NCBI RefSeq assembly: GCF_900104775.1
Contig: NZ_FNSA01000003.1
Span: forward strand, 2,604,001-2,668,000
Origin: Tsukamurella tyrosinosolvens
GTDB taxonomy: Bacteria > Actinomycetota > Actinomycetes > Mycobacteriales > Mycobacteriaceae
DNA length: 64,000 bases
Direction: 5' to 3'
Position numbers and translations under genes: made by a program. Positions 1 to 9,089 of this stretch are shown here, piece after piece. A model generated the notes under the pieces. It was not told where the DNA came from. It was given only the letters and a program-made list of their open reading frames with translations, and did not search any database. The stretch's first letter is position 1; the number at the start of each line of letters is the position of its first letter.

Positions 1-1
1 C

Positions 2-646
2 CGTCGCCGGCAGATCTTCCTGGAGCTCGCGCGCGCGCAGATGTACACCGACGACACCGTGCCGCTCACGGACTCAGTCATCGAGGCGCAGGTACGGCGG
101 GAACAGGCGCGCGGAGCGCATCTCGATGCGGTTCGGCGCTCACCCCTGTTCCAGCGCATGGTCAGCGGCCTCGACTGGACACATGCCGGAGTAGCCGAGG
201 CCGCTCAGTGGTCCACATCGCCGCGGGCCTACCCGGAGTCGCTGTCCACGGAGCGGCGCCACGCGGCTCGGATCATGGCCGCGCCCAGCGGGACCGAAGT
301 CCACATCGACACCCGAATCGTTCCGCTCATCGCGTCTCTGTGGAACGCGGGAATCGCGACGCTCTTCAGTTGCGGCGGCGGAGCACCTGACAACCCCCAC
401 CACTCCCGCAACCTGCTCGGAGGCGGGGCCTACGTCACCCTTCGCGATCCGGACGGCCGCCTCTTCAACGCGCTCACTCGGCGCTGCCGCAACTCCCTCG
501 ACCTCAGCCGAGGAGGCGTCAAGGTCACGCGACGACGCCTCGACCGCACATCCGTGTACTGGCCGAGCTCTGGGCCGGTGGAACGCATCCAGCAGCTGAT
601 CCTCGACGCCAACAAGGCGACCGAGACCTTGAAGGAGTCCCGATGA
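2..646 (+). CDS. Hypothetical protein, probably cut by the left window edge
   Basis: Family not recognised. The frame is open from base 2 into an ATG at 41, and no good ribosome binding site precedes that ATG, so the true N-terminus probably lies outside the window; 41 is the alternative start. The centre reads DTRIVPLIASLWNAGIATLF, then SCGGG and AYVTLRD. I recall similar patterns in small actinophage proteins of unknown role, but that is memory and not a search. No membrane segment or signal peptide is seen. The stop overlaps the next ATG (ATGA), so it heads a translationally coupled set with the next three genes. Confidence 0.6.
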   Translation, partial: RRRQIFLELARAQMYTDDTVPLTDSVIEAQVRREQARGAHLDAVRRSPLFQRMVSGLDWTHAGVAEAAQWSTSPRAYPESLSTERRHAARIMAAPSGTEVHIDTRIVPLIASLWNAGIATLFSCGGGAPDNPHHSRNLLGGGAYVTLRDPDGRLFNALTRRCRNSLDLSRGGVKVTRRRLDRTSVYWPSSGPVERIQQLILDANKATETLKESR

Positions 647-1005
647 ACAACATCGACTACCCGCACTACCCGCACCGAGACACCAACGAGGGATGCGGTC
701 ACGTCTACCCGCGGCCGGACGGGGTGCGGATGCGCTGCGGCGGCTGGGCGGGCTGCCCTTCGTGCGCCTCGGACGCCGTCGACGCTGCGACCGAGTGGAT
801 CGCTGCGGCGATCCCCGCCGGCGCCCCTGACGAGATCAAGGCGGCATCCGAACTGCTGTCCGGAGCCGCGAGCACACTGCGCCGGCAGCGGAACTCCGCC
901 ATGGGCGCGGTGGCGGCCAGCGTCGCGGCGCGGGAGAGCGGCCTCTCCCCCGGTGCCCGTGGGTTGTTCCAGACCGTTCCCTCGACCTGGGACCGGCACC
1001 AGTGA
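643..1005 (+). CDS. Small Cys-rich hypothetical protein
   Basis: 120 aa, family not recognised. The N-terminal part has Cys18, His20, Cys32, Cys38 and Cys41 (CGH, RMRCGG, CPSC), spaced as in small zinc-binding folds; the C-terminal half is Ala-rich and probably helical. The start overlaps the previous stop (ATGA) and the stop overlaps the next GTG, so translation is coupled on both sides. The zinc-binding role is inference. Confidence 0.6.
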   Translation: MNNIDYPHYPHRDTNEGCGHVYPRPDGVRMRCGGWAGCPSCASDAVDAATEWIAAAIPAGAPDEIKAASELLSGAASTLRRQRNSAMGAVAASVAARESGLSPGARGLFQTVPSTWDRHQ

Positions 1006-1277
1006 GCGTCCTCGAGCTGCGGGCGCACGCGCGCGTGATGAACCGGTACCGCCGTTGGATCGACCGCGACAACACGCGGATCTCTCGAGCCGGGCACTTG
1101 ATAGCGATCCTGGGGTCGACCACCCCTCTTTGGATCGTCTGCGGCACGGTGATTGTCGTCCTCGGCGACCTGGCTGGATTGTGGATCCTGGTACCCGCGA
1201 CTTTGCTGGCACCCGCCACCGTGTGGCTATTCCTCGCGCAGTGCACCCACATCGGATGGGACGGTGGGGCCCGATGA
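1002..1277 (+). CDS. Small membrane protein with two helices
   Basis: 91 aa starting at a GTG that overlaps the previous stop. An Arg-rich N-terminus is followed by two hydrophobic stretches (about residues 32-53 and 57-78), predicting a two-pass inner membrane protein. No family recognised. It overlaps the nucleotidase gene that follows, so the two are probably co-translated, but nothing indicates a shared function. Confidence 0.6.
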   Translation: MSVLELRAHARVMNRYRRWIDRDNTRISRAGHLIAILGSTTPLWIVCGTVIVVLGDLAGLWILVPATLLAPATVWLFLAQCTHIGWDGGAR

Positions 1278-1897
1278 CCGCCGTCCCCCTGCACGTCGGT
1301 ATCGACATCGACGGTGTCCTCGCCGACTACATGGGCGGCGTCGCCAGCGTCGGGCGCTGGCTCGGGTTGCCGATGGAGGGTGCCGGCGCGGGCCCGACCA
1401 CCTACGATCTCGTCGAGCCCGGGTGGTTCCCGGACGCGCAGGCCGCGTCCGAGGCGATGAGAAGTCTGGCGGACGGCGGCCTGGGAACCTTGAGCCTGCT
1501 CGACACCGGCGCGCCCGCGGCGATCCGGGCGATGCGCGCGGCCGGCCACCGGGTCGACATAGTCACCGCGCGGCACCCTGGCCGTCGCCTTCGCCGGCGC
1601 CCACAGGGGCTACCGCACGAGCTCGCCTTCCGCGGAATCCAGGACACGCTCGGGTGGCTCGATGAGCATGGGATCGAGCGCGACGAGGCGCACTTCGTCC
1701 GCACCAAGAGCGTCGTGGGGTGCGACATCTACCTCGACGATGCCCCGCACAACATCGAAGAGATCCGCGGGGCGGGGCGCGCAGCGGTCGTCTTGGACTC
1801 GACGTACAACCGGCATGTGGATGGTCCCAGGGTGCGCACCGTGAGCGAGTTCGCGGACCTGGTCCTGGAGGGCGAGATTCTCGGTCGCACAGCCTGA
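1274..1897 (+). CDS. HAD-superfamily 5'-nucleotidase-like protein
   Basis: 207 aa. HAD motif I is GIDIDGVLADY near the N-terminus (two Asp of the DxD nucleophile pair), the motif II region is DIVTARHP, and the motif IV region is IYLDDAPHN near residue 155. The combination of a short cap, IDGVLADY and YLDDAP resembles the NT5C-like deoxyribonucleotidase group that many actinophages carry. The likely reaction is dephosphorylation of a nucleotide or another small phosphate; the substrate cannot be read from sequence. The ATG at 1274 overlaps the preceding stop; an in-frame extension to 953 only shadows the two upstream genes. It is the last gene of its short operon. Confidence 0.75.
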   Translation: MTAVPLHVGIDIDGVLADYMGGVASVGRWLGLPMEGAGAGPTTYDLVEPGWFPDAQAASEAMRSLADGGLGTLSLLDTGAPAAIRAMRAAGHRVDIVTARHPGRRLRRRPQGLPHELAFRGIQDTLGWLDEHGIERDEAHFVRTKSVVGCDIYLDDAPHNIEEIRGAGRAAVVLDSTYNRHVDGPRVRTVSEFADLVLEGEILGRTA

Positions 1898-2032
1898 AGG
1901 CCTGACCTTCTCGGCCATTCCGCGGCCGCTCGCGGACACGCGGAACGGTAGCGACCGCGCGAGCGCCACGTCCCTCCCACCGACCTGCGCCAGACCCTGT
2001 CCACGCGGTGGCGAGCCGCTAGGTTCCCGCGC

Positions 2033-2362
2033 ATGGCACTCACCGACCACCTCCTCGACTACCTCGTTCGCATCGACGAGAAGCTGGACCGCTTCCGCGA
2101 CGGCGGCGACCCCGAACCGTTCCGGATCGTCCACGTAATCGCCGTGCGTGACGTGGCCGACGCTTCCCACGTCGCGCTGATCGGCGCGGATCCACAGGAC
2201 GTCGAACTCGCCCGGGCACAGGCCGAGCAGACGTACCCGACCGACCGCTACATCCATGCGGTCACAACCCAGCCGATCTCCCGAGCCGTCGCGGACACCT
2301 GGGCCGATCGCCCGGCCGACGACGCCCCGGTCCAGGAGTGGGCGGAGTTCCTGTTCCGGTGA
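2033..2362 (+). CDS. Hypothetical protein
   Basis: 109 aa, acidic, no family recognised and no membrane segment. The ATG follows a 135-base gap that must hold its promoter, though I see no convincing -35/-10 pair there. It ends in an overlap with the following GTG gene. Codon use matches its neighbours. Confidence 0.55.
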   Translation: MALTDHLLDYLVRIDEKLDRFRDGGDPEPFRIVHVIAVRDVADASHVALIGADPQDVELARAQAEQTYPTDRYIHAVTTQPISRAVADTWADRPADDAPVQEWAEFLFR

Positions 2363-2595
2363 GCGCCGCCGGCCGAGATCCCGTCCACTACGACTGCGGC
2401 ACGGCGCGTGAAGCCCGAGGGGTTCCTGACGGCTGGACGATCACGGAGTGGGAAGCCGTGAATCCACCGACCGGACACGACTTCTCCAACTGCAGCACCT
2501 GCGCGAACGCTCGCGCTGTCGACGTCGACAGCCACGGCGAATGCGAAGCGTGCGGCGATCCCGCGCAGTACCACCGCGGCTACCGCCGAGTCTGA
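2359..2595 (+). CDS. Small Cys-pair hypothetical protein
   Basis: 78 aa from a GTG overlapping the previous stop. The pairs CSTC and CEAC in the second half form a CxxC...CxxC arrangement typical of a small zinc ribbon; there is one further Cys near the start. Function unknown. It ends about 15 bases before the convergent asparagine-synthase-like gene, so it closes the plus-strand cluster. Confidence 0.55.
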   Translation: MSAAGRDPVHYDCGTAREARGVPDGWTITEWEAVNPPTGHDFSNCSTCANARAVDVDSHGECEACGDPAQYHRGYRRV

Positions 2596-2609
2596 CTCGC
2601 GCGGCCTGA

Positions 2610-3635
2610 TCAGCCCCGGAGGAGCAACTCCAGGAACAGGCGAGCGGAGATGTCCGCGGAGCTCTCGGCGTACGGGTCCCGGAACGTGCCTGCGGCCGGG
2701 AGCTCCGCGGCGTAGACACGCGCGGCGTCATGGAGAGCGGCGTGCAGCCCCGACGAACGCTGCAGCGGGTCCTTCGGCCGCCACGCGAACTCCGAGGTCG
2801 GCAACGTCGAGCAGGCCAGGCGTAGCGAGTACTTGTCCGCCGGGAGGCCTCCGGCCGGCACCGGATCGCTGGTGCGGAACATCGCCGAGGGCGCAAGCCG
2901 TGTGCCGGCGTCCCAGAAGGTGCGCGACTGGTAGGCACGGTGCAGCGTAGGCGCCCACCGGCCCAGCAGGCGCCCGTCGAAGTTGTCGACCAGGCCCCGG
3001 CCGTAGGCTCGGATCGCCAGACCGCGGACCTGAGCGTCGACGGCCTCCGTGGTGGACGTCTCGTGGAGTGGACCGGGCGCATCGGCACCGCCGAGGAGCA
3101 GGACGTCGGCGCCCTTGCCGGTCAACAGCACCGTGTTCGTGGGGTTCCGGCCGCTCTGCGCATCGAGGAACCGTCGCAACGCCAGGAGCGGGATCGCCTC
3201 GGCCACCGCCCACAACTCGCCGAGCCCGAGCCGCGCGAGGGCCTCGCGGGACAGGGCGGTCACCTCGGCCGTGTCCAGAAGCAGCGAGTGATGTGTGGCG
3301 CCATCGAGCGCCGAGATCGCGGACGCTGCGACAGCTTCGTCGGGTTGCGCGGTCGTGGCCACGGTGACGGCGTCGAAGGGCCGATCGAGCTCGGCAAGGA
3401 CGCCGGCGACTGCTCCCGAGTCGACCCCGGCGCCCATCATCAAGACCACCCGCGCCTGATCAGGCGCCGCGGCGAGCACGGAGCCTATCCGCTCCCGCAG
3501 CGTGGTGAGGAGCAGCTCAGCGGCGGCCTGGGGTTCGGTGATGTCGCGTCGGCAGGTCGTCGGCACCGTGAAGTCGACCGTCTCTGTGAGGAACTCGGTC
3601 GGGGCCTGCGGGTATCCGCAGCGCAACTCGGTCAC
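2610..3635 (-). CDS. Asparagine-synthase-like (PP-loop ATPase fold) protein
   Basis: 341 aa. LMMGAGVDSGAVAGV near residue 67 aligns with the PP-loop (SGGxDS type) that binds ATP in asparagine synthetase C-terminal domains and related amide-forming enzymes, and LLTGKGADVLLLGG near residue 173 matches their second conserved block (SGxGxDE/LxxG). There is no N-terminal Ntn glutaminase domain, so if active it would use free ammonia or a partner's amine, like stand-alone cyclases and ligases of this fold. The loop is degenerate (MGAGVDS in place of SGGVDS), so activity is uncertain. It overlaps the upstream GT2-like gene by 4 bases and is the last gene of the long operon; the pair may act together. 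The fold call is fairly sure; the substrate is unknown. Confidence 0.65.
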   Translation of the reverse strand: MTELRCGYPQAPTEFLTETVDFTVPTTCRRDITEPQAAAELLLTTLRERIGSVLAAAPDQARVVLMMGAGVDSGAVAGVLAELDRPFDAVTVATTAQPDEAVAASAISALDGATHHSLLLDTAEVTALSREALARLGLGELWAVAEAIPLLALRRFLDAQSGRNPTNTVLLTGKGADVLLLGGADAPGPLHETSTTEAVDAQVRGLAIRAYGRGLVDNFDGRLLGRWAPTLHRAYQSRTFWDAGTRLAPSAMFRTSDPVPAGGLPADKYSLRLACSTLPTSEFAWRPKDPLQRSSGLHAALHDAARVYAAELPAAGTFRDPYAESSADISARLFLELLLRG

Positions 3636-4927
3636 GCGGGGATCTCTTCGCCGCGGGGCAGGTGCGGTGCGATCGTGACGGCCTCGACCAGCAGCCGCTC
3701 GCGGAGATGGTCGGACAGGCCCGGGTTGTCCAGCGCGGAGATCGCGTCAAGGGCACGGCGGCGCCACCGCTCGGCGGTCTCGTACCTGCCGAGGAGGCGG
3801 TTGAACGAGACCATGCGGTAGAGAGCTACCGCGGACCGTGAATCGGCGTCGAGGATGCCCTGGGTGAGGTTCACCGCAGCCTCGAGGACCACCGGGTCGG
3901 CAGTGCCGGTCTCGAAGACGGCGGTGAGCAGCAGATGCACGATCCGGGGAACCTGGTGCTCCTGCGTGAACAGGATCGCGGTGGTCCAGTCACCGCGCCA
4001 TGCGGCCTTCGCAGTCAGGTACATCGCGCGCAGGTAGTCGTCGTGATCGAAGCGACCCTCCGCGGAGTCGACGTATCGCACCAGCGCCGCCCACGCGAAC
4101 CGGTAGTGGAACTTGCGTGCCTGCGTGAGCACCTCCCACAGGGTGTCGGTCGGCGCCACCTCTGTGGCGGTGCCCTCGGTGTAGGTCTTCCACGCCTCGT
4201 CGGAGATGCGTGTCCACACCTGCTCCTGAGACATCGACGGCGCAGCCGTCGAAGCGGCGTCGCGCCCCTCGAGTAGCGCTCGGGCGATAAGGGGGCGGTC
4301 GGCGCCGAAGGTGCGCGGGCGCATTCGGAGCGTCTCGATGTACGGCCTCAGCACCAGGATCTGGCTGGTGCGGTAGTGGCCGGCGGCCACCTCGTTCGCG
4401 CGGGCCATCAACGCAGTCCGGTGTCCGTAGGAGACCGCCGGGAACCCTCCGAGCGCGGCGAAGAACTTGAACTGGTAGGCCGCGGTGTTCGGGTGCACGG
4501 TGAGCGCGGCGGTGTCGGCGACCCACTCTTCGAGCACGGTGCGGCTGGGCACCGTGCCGGCGCCACGGCGGTTGATCACGGATCCCCCACTGTCGGCAGC
4601 TCCCCCGGCGCACCACGGGGCGTCGGTGAGCGCGGCGACGTCGTCTCCGGTCGCCGTCGGCAGGAGCAGGTCGCCGTCCTCGAGGAACCGCAGGGTGGTC
4701 GCGTCGGGCCGGCTGAACGCGGCGAGGTTCTCTCGCTCGGCGATCGGCGCTTCTGCATCGGCCTCCAGGACCGTCAGCCGGGGGTCCGTCACCCCGAGGC
4801 TCTGGCCACGCTCCACTACGACCGTGACGGCGAGGTCACCAGTGCCGGTGAGCTGTGCAAGGGCACTGGACAGGGTGGTGGCCACGTTCTCCGCGGAGAT
4901 CCGGCCGATCACGATGTGCGAGAGCAT
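3632..4927 (-). CDS. GT2-like N-terminal domain plus helical C-terminal region
   Basis: 431 aa. The first 110 residues look like the start of a GT-A glycosyltransferase family 2 domain: alternating hydrophobic strands, then FLEDGDLLLP near residue 84 at the place of the DxD metal and sugar-nucleotide site. After it come a Trp/Cys segment and a long helical region (about 260-430) with repeat-like helix pairs resembling TPR or similar scaffolds. I do not see a complete GT2 acceptor half, so it may be a degenerate or divergent transferase. It is coupled by a 4-base overlap to the asparagine-synthase-like gene downstream. The GT2 call is tentative. Confidence 0.5.
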   Translation of the reverse strand: MLSHIVIGRISAENVATTLSSALAQLTGTGDLAVTVVVERGQSLGVTDPRLTVLEADAEAPIAERENLAAFSRPDATTLRFLEDGDLLLPTATGDDVAALTDAPWCAGGAADSGGSVINRRGAGTVPSRTVLEEWVADTAALTVHPNTAAYQFKFFAALGGFPAVSYGHRTALMARANEVAAGHYRTSQILVLRPYIETLRMRPRTFGADRPLIARALLEGRDAASTAAPSMSQEQVWTRISDEAWKTYTEGTATEVAPTDTLWEVLTQARKFHYRFAWAALVRYVDSAEGRFDHDDYLRAMYLTAKAAWRGDWTTAILFTQEHQVPRIVHLLLTAVFETGTADPVVLEAAVNLTQGILDADSRSAVALYRMVSFNRLLGRYETAERWRRRALDAISALDNPGLSDHLRERLLVEAVTIAPHLPRGEEIPA

Positions 4928-4988
4928 GCGGGCACCGTAAGGCGACCTGCCTCGTGACCCGCGCCGAGGCGCGGGTCACTCGGATCGG

Positions 4989-5999
4989 CTACGAAGACGC
5001 CGAGCTCGGATCGCGCCTCTCGATCCGTGTGAGGGTGAGGATGCGCGCGTTGTCCATCTCGTCTGGACCGGTCACGTGGCCGCGGACTCTCCACCTTCCC
5101 GGCGCCACCGGCAGCGTGACCAGACGAGATGCGTAGTCGCCATCGGAGTAGCCGGGCAGGGCCTCGAAGTTCGTGATGTCGCCGGCGATCGTCGCCCACA
5201 CAGCGTCGGCCACGCGCGAGCCGGCGGGCTCGAGCCGATCAGCGATGCACGTGTGCAAGCCGATCTCGGCGCGCGCATGCGCGTCGTCAGGGCTGTCGTC
5301 CCACTCCTCCGGCCACGCGGTGCTGAGCACGAAGGTGTCGAGTCCTTCGGGATCATCGGACAGGGTCCACGGGAACGTCGACCGGTAGTTCGGCATGCGG
5401 GCCAGGCCGTACGTGGCATGGATGGCCTGGGCGTACTGCAGCTGGCCGGCTTCAGAGTTGATGAGAAAGCGCTCGTCGCCGAGGGCACTGTCGGCTTCGT
5501 CCGGAATGTAGTCGACCAGGCCGAGGCGACCGGAGGGAACGTCGATCTCGACGTCGAAGTCGAGGGCTCCGGGTTCGGCCATGGCGCAGCGCCCCTCCAG
5601 AACGGTCTGCACCGGAATCGGGCCTGGTCCGCTGTGGTCGAAGGTTGAGAGCCGGAACTCAGCGGTGAGCTCGCCGTGCTCTTCGAGTGCCTTCTCGGCA
5701 TCGGCCCGGGTCAGCGATCCGGGGAGCTTGACCGTCGAGCTGCTCCCACCGCAGAGGCTGCAGGTGAGGTTGCCGCCGAGCGGGCCCTGCATCGGCCAGA
5801 GGGGCTCTCCCTCGGCACCGAGGTGTTCGTTGATCCGCTGCTCGTAGACAATCGCGCGTTGCGGCGACCGTATGTCGTGGCCGGTGCGGTGGTTGAACTC
5901 GTTGAAGTCGAGCTCGAGCCGCGCGGCCGGAATCCCTTCCTCAGCGAACAGCTCGTCGTCGGCGGTGAAGGCCTCTGCGCCGAAGGTCAAGGTGTACAT
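4989..5999 (-). CDS. Hypothetical protein with a CSLC motif
   Basis: 336 aa, soluble, acidic, family not recognised. A CSLCGG pair near residue 81 is the only clear local motif; the rest alternates beta-rich and loop segments and has no signal peptide. It sits in the long minus-strand operon, 13 bases after the small gene before it and 62 bases before the GT2-like gene. Confidence 0.55.
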   Translation of the reverse strand: MYTLTFGAEAFTADDELFAEEGIPAARLELDFNEFNHRTGHDIRSPQRAIVYEQRINEHLGAEGEPLWPMQGPLGGNLTCSLCGGSSSTVKLPGSLTRADAEKALEEHGELTAEFRLSTFDHSGPGPIPVQTVLEGRCAMAEPGALDFDVEIDVPSGRLGLVDYIPDEADSALGDERFLINSEAGQLQYAQAIHATYGLARMPNYRSTFPWTLSDDPEGLDTFVLSTAWPEEWDDSPDDAHARAEIGLHTCIADRLEPAGSRVADAVWATIAGDITNFEALPGYSDGDYASRLVTLPVAPGRWRVRGHVTGPDEMDNARILTLTRIERRDPSSASS

Positions 6000-6011
6000 G
6001 GAAGGTTCCGT

Positions 6012-6203
6012 TCAGTCCGACGTGTTCGGGTTGTCGGCCGCGATCAGCCGTAGGTGGCGTCTCGTTCGATCGCCGAGCCACCTGATCGCGTCATCGCGCA
6101 GGTCGCGTCCTACCGGGCTCAGGAGGTGCGGATCGGCCTCGGCGAGTCGACGCGCTGAGATGCGCGCCTGTCGAGTGAGCCAGTGCTCATTGCTGGCGGT
6201 CAC
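6012..6203 (-). CDS. Small basic hypothetical protein
   Basis: 63 aa from a GTG that overlaps the stop of the upstream gene (GTGA), read in a different frame from its neighbour. The sequence is Arg-rich and helical (RQARISARRLAEAD, then DDAIRWLGDRTRRHL). No family recognised. I considered whether it is the frameshifted tail of the upstream protein; the clean start/stop overlap makes a separate coupled gene more likely. Confidence 0.5.
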   Translation of the reverse strand: MTASNEHWLTRQARISARRLAEADPHLLSPVGRDLRDDAIRWLGDRTRRHLRLIAADNPNTSD

Positions 6204-7174
6204 GGCCACGGCCTCTCGTGCGCGCGGCGCGTTCGATCGGCCGGCGCGGCTGGGGCAGCTGGCAGCGATCTCCGGGCGGAGCGCACCGTGATCGTGGCGG
6301 TGCCGTCCTCGTGCTCTGTCCACGTGTCGAGAGTGCCGCCGATCCTGCGTCGAGCATCGCGGCGGTCCTCGATGACCACGCGGCCTCCGGCAGCGAGCGC
6401 AGACGCTGCGCCGAACCCGGCTCCCTCGTCGACCGCAGCCAGGGTGAACGCGAAGCCTTCGCTGGCGGGAACCGGCTCGCTCGCACAACACCTCGGCAGC
6501 CGAACAGCGATACCCCCTCTGCCGAAGAGCGTCACGCGGAAGTTGTCCGCGGGCCGAGGCGCGGCTGGAGCCTGCTGGTACAGCCCCCGCGAGCCACGGC
6601 GGCTGTCGGCGTCGAAGCGCGAGACCAGCTCCCACGCGTCGTCCATGATCATCGACCCGCGACTACGGTGCATGAACTCGATGAACTCGTCGATGATGCC
6701 GGACAGGAGCTGCTGCCACTGCCCGCGCAAGGCGGGATCGTTCGGGATCCCGTTAACGGTCAGCGCCTGATCGATCACTTCGCTCGTCAGCGCGAAGGGG
6801 TCATAGCCGGCGGGGGCGCCATCGTCGAGCCGCAGCCCGATGAAGATCGGAGAGAACGACGTGTGATGCGCGCGCCGGAACCCTGCGGGACCGGGAACGA
6901 ATGAGCCGGGGCACAGAATCGCCGAATCATCTTCCGCGTAGGTGTAGTCGGGCTCGAATTCGCCTCGCAGGCGCATCCGCTCGATCCGCTCGGTGATCGC
7001 GAGGTGGTGCTCGTCCCGGCCGCAGTGCCCGCACGTCGGCTGGTTCACGTTCCAGTCGTATCCGGAGCGCTCATCGTGCTTCGACAGCTGCCAGTCGACC
7101 AGATCGTCAATCGATTGCTCCTCCATCGCGACGTCGATCGCAGCGAGTACACGGTCCGTCGACTCCTGGCTCAT
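6200..7174 (-). CDS. Hypothetical protein with a CGHCGRDEHH motif
   Basis: 324 aa; the ATG at 7174 is chosen because it overlaps the preceding stop (ATGA); longer in-frame readings only shadow the upstream gene. CGHCGRDEHH near residue 43 looks like a metal site resembling HNH-type treble-clef or zinc-ribbon starts, but no second half of a nuclease motif is visible. No membrane segments. Function unknown. Confidence 0.55.
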   Translation of the reverse strand: MSQESTDRVLAAIDVAMEEQSIDDLVDWQLSKHDERSGYDWNVNQPTCGHCGRDEHHLAITERIERMRLRGEFEPDYTYAEDDSAILCPGSFVPGPAGFRRAHHTSFSPIFIGLRLDDGAPAGYDPFALTSEVIDQALTVNGIPNDPALRGQWQQLLSGIIDEFIEFMHRSRGSMIMDDAWELVSRFDADSRRGSRGLYQQAPAAPRPADNFRVTLFGRGGIAVRLPRCCASEPVPASEGFAFTLAAVDEGAGFGAASALAAGGRVVIEDRRDARRRIGGTLDTWTEHEDGTATITVRSARRSLPAAPAAPADRTRRAHERPWP

Positions 7175-7713
7175 CGGTCCCACCAGATCTCGTCCTCGAG
7201 GACTGGCCAGAAGACATGCTCGAGCATGTCGAGGGTGTCGGCACCGGGCGCGGCGCCGTTCGCCTCGTACAGCAGATCGCTGATCAGCAAGTAGAAGGCC
7301 TCGAAGTCCGGGCGCTGCCATCCGCCGATGCCCAGCCGGCCGCGGTCGGCGATCCACGGGTGGTACGGCGAGAGTGCCGACTCCTCGTCCGCGTCGGCGT
7401 GGGCGTCGGCGATCCGGCGGCCGTTGAAGAGCGTCTCCCCGCTGGAACGGTGCACGAAAACGGTGAACAGGTGCTCACCGGAGGCGTAGATCGCGCCGTA
7501 CTCGCGCCCGTTCCTGAAGGTCGAGAAGCGCAGTCCCGGAATCTCGTCCGCCTGCAGCCTCGGGGCGATGTAGCGCACCAGCTGTGTCTCGGTGCGCTCC
7601 TCTTCGCCGGACCACGGTCGCTCGCGCATCTCCTCGACGGCGGCGATGACGTCGTCGGCGCGCTGATACCACGTCAGTGGTGCCGCTTCGGTGTTCGGTC
7701 GGCTCATGCTCAT
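7171..7713 (-). CDS. Hypothetical protein
   Basis: 180 aa, acidic, soluble, family not recognised. The first of two close ATG codons is used because AAGGAGA lies at the right distance upstream. It overlaps the following gene by 4 bases and starts 26 bases after the adenine methylase, so it is in the same transcript. Confidence 0.55.
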   Translation of the reverse strand: MSMSRPNTEAAPLTWYQRADDVIAAVEEMRERPWSGEEERTETQLVRYIAPRLQADEIPGLRFSTFRNGREYGAIYASGEHLFTVFVHRSSGETLFNGRRIADAHADADEESALSPYHPWIADRGRLGIGGWQRPDFEAFYLLISDLLYEANGAAPGADTLDMLEHVFWPVLEDEIWWDR

Positions 7714-7738
7714 CGTCTCCTTCTGCTTCAGATCGCCG

Positions 7739-8674
7739 CTACGCGGCCGCCGGCTCGTTGATGCGCTGGACCCAGCGGGATGACCCCTTGGGCAACAGAT
7801 GCAGGTCTTCTTGGACGTCGAGGAAGGGTGAGAACACCGCGTACTCCTCGGCGATCCGTTGCCTGTTCGCGGTGTTCGGAATCTCGTAGGCCAGGACTCG
7901 GTGCGCCGGATAGAGAGCCGGCACGCGGTCGTCGGCGTCGTAGGTGAGGATCCAGTGCGCAGCGGAGCCCGTGAGAGCCGCCGCGAGGTCGCGATGATCC
8001 TGCTCGGACATGCCGTTGGCGTACAAGCCGTTGCCCTGGACCAGATACGGCGGGTCGACGAACAGCATCACCTCGTCCTCGATGCCCACACTTCCGTCGA
8101 GCTCTTGGATTCGCGTGATCGCGTCCCCCTCGTCGACCCGGATCTGGTCGCTCCGGCGGTACACGCGCTCTATCCGCTCGGCGATGCCGTCCGCGTTCCA
8201 CCGGGCGCGAATCGTCCACCGACCGGTCTGGTTCTTCCCGCCGATCGGCCCGACCCGCGGGTTGACCATCCCCGACCGCGAGCACCGGTTGAGTACCAGC
8301 GCCGCCAGCGCCACGGACGCGTCGTCGATCGACTCCTGCTCGTACGCGGCGGCGACGATCTCTCGGGCACGGTGCCACTGCGCCATGTCGGGCTCAAGAG
8401 CGCGTACCGCCGCAGCGAGTTCGTCTCCCCGGTGGGCCGCCATCCTCCAGAAGGCCGCCAGAGCCGGGTTCTTCTCGACGAGCCACAGCTCCTCGATGAC
8501 GTTCGTCTCGAGCAGATGCAGCCCGGCTCCGGCGCCGCCGGCGAAAGGCTCGACCCAAATGGCGAGGTCGAGGAATGTGAACTGGCTGTGCCAGATCCCG
8601 GTCAACGCGCCGGCCATGCGAGCCTTCCCGCCCGGGTACCTGAGTGGGCTGATCCACCGCGGAGCGTCGGTCAC
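7739..8674 (-). CDS. D12-class DNA adenine-N6 methyltransferase
   Basis: 311 aa. Transfers methyl from S-adenosylmethionine to adenine N6 in DNA. The class motifs are present in order: LRYPGGKARM (about 11-20), the SAM-binding VEPFAGGAGAGL (41-52) and the catalytic FVDPPY (205-210, a DPPY motif). Length and order fit the Dam/MethyltransfD12 family. No restriction endonuclease lies beside it, so it is likely an orphan (solitary) methylase, as on many phages and plasmids; its recognition site cannot be read. The GTG start at 8674 has GGAGG 8 bases upstream and overlaps the previous stop; a longer in-frame reading to 8710 lacks such a site. Confidence 0.9.
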   Translation of the reverse strand: MTDAPRWISPLRYPGGKARMAGALTGIWHSQFTFLDLAIWVEPFAGGAGAGLHLLETNVIEELWLVEKNPALAAFWRMAAHRGDELAAAVRALEPDMAQWHRAREIVAAAYEQESIDDASVALAALVLNRCSRSGMVNPRVGPIGGKNQTGRWTIRARWNADGIAERIERVYRRSDQIRVDEGDAITRIQELDGSVGIEDEVMLFVDPPYLVQGNGLYANGMSEQDHRDLAAALTGSAAHWILTYDADDRVPALYPAHRVLAYEIPNTANRQRIAEEYAVFSPFLDVQEDLHLLPKGSSRWVQRINEPAAA

Positions 8675-8919
8675 GAGAGAACCTCCAGCGGAGTCCAGCC
8701 ACCCGCGCACGCCACCTCGAGAACGAACTCCTGATCGGGATCGAACAGCCGGCGCACGGTCCCGAGTGCGACCTGGACGTCGTCCTCGCTCGCGAAGGTC
8801 GCGGCCTCGGATTCGATGGCGGTGTTCCCGTACTGGCCCGTGAACACGTCATCAGGAAGGTGACACAGGAAGCCGGTGAGCGCGGTGACGTCGTCACCGA
8901 CGAATCGCAAGCGATACAT
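8671..8919 (-). CDS. Small hypothetical protein
   Basis: 82 aa, acidic. Coupled at both ends: its ATG shares bases with the stop of the upstream 56-aa gene (TGATG) and its stop overlaps the methylase GTG. A GTG codon directly before the ATG is the alternative start. No family recognised. Confidence 0.6.
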   Translation of the reverse strand: MYRLRFVGDDVTALTGFLCHLPDDVFTGQYGNTAIESEAATFASEDDVQVALGTVRRLFDPDQEFVLEVACAGGWTPLEVLS

Positions 8920-9089
8920 CACGTCCCCTGCTCTCGCGTCACGGAGTACTTGTTCACGTACTCGCCTCTGCCGGGGTGGTCGTCGAACTCGATGAAGAGC
9001 ATCGCCATCGACTCTTGCTCACTGGCGTCGATCACCCTCCCCGCCCTTCCATCGGTCACGATGCGGTCGTGGTTCTTCCACCGGGCCAT
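8919..9089 (-). CDS. Small hypothetical protein, 56 aa
   Basis: A short frame (MARWKNHDRI to TREQGT) whose ATG overlaps the stop of the gene before it and whose stop overlaps the ATG of the gene after it, both as TGATG. The exact overlaps on both sides and normal GC-rich third positions support it as real despite its size. No family recognised. Confidence 0.6.
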   Translation of the reverse strand: MARWKNHDRIVTDGRAGRVIDASEQESMAMLFIEFDDHPGRGEYVNKYSVTREQGT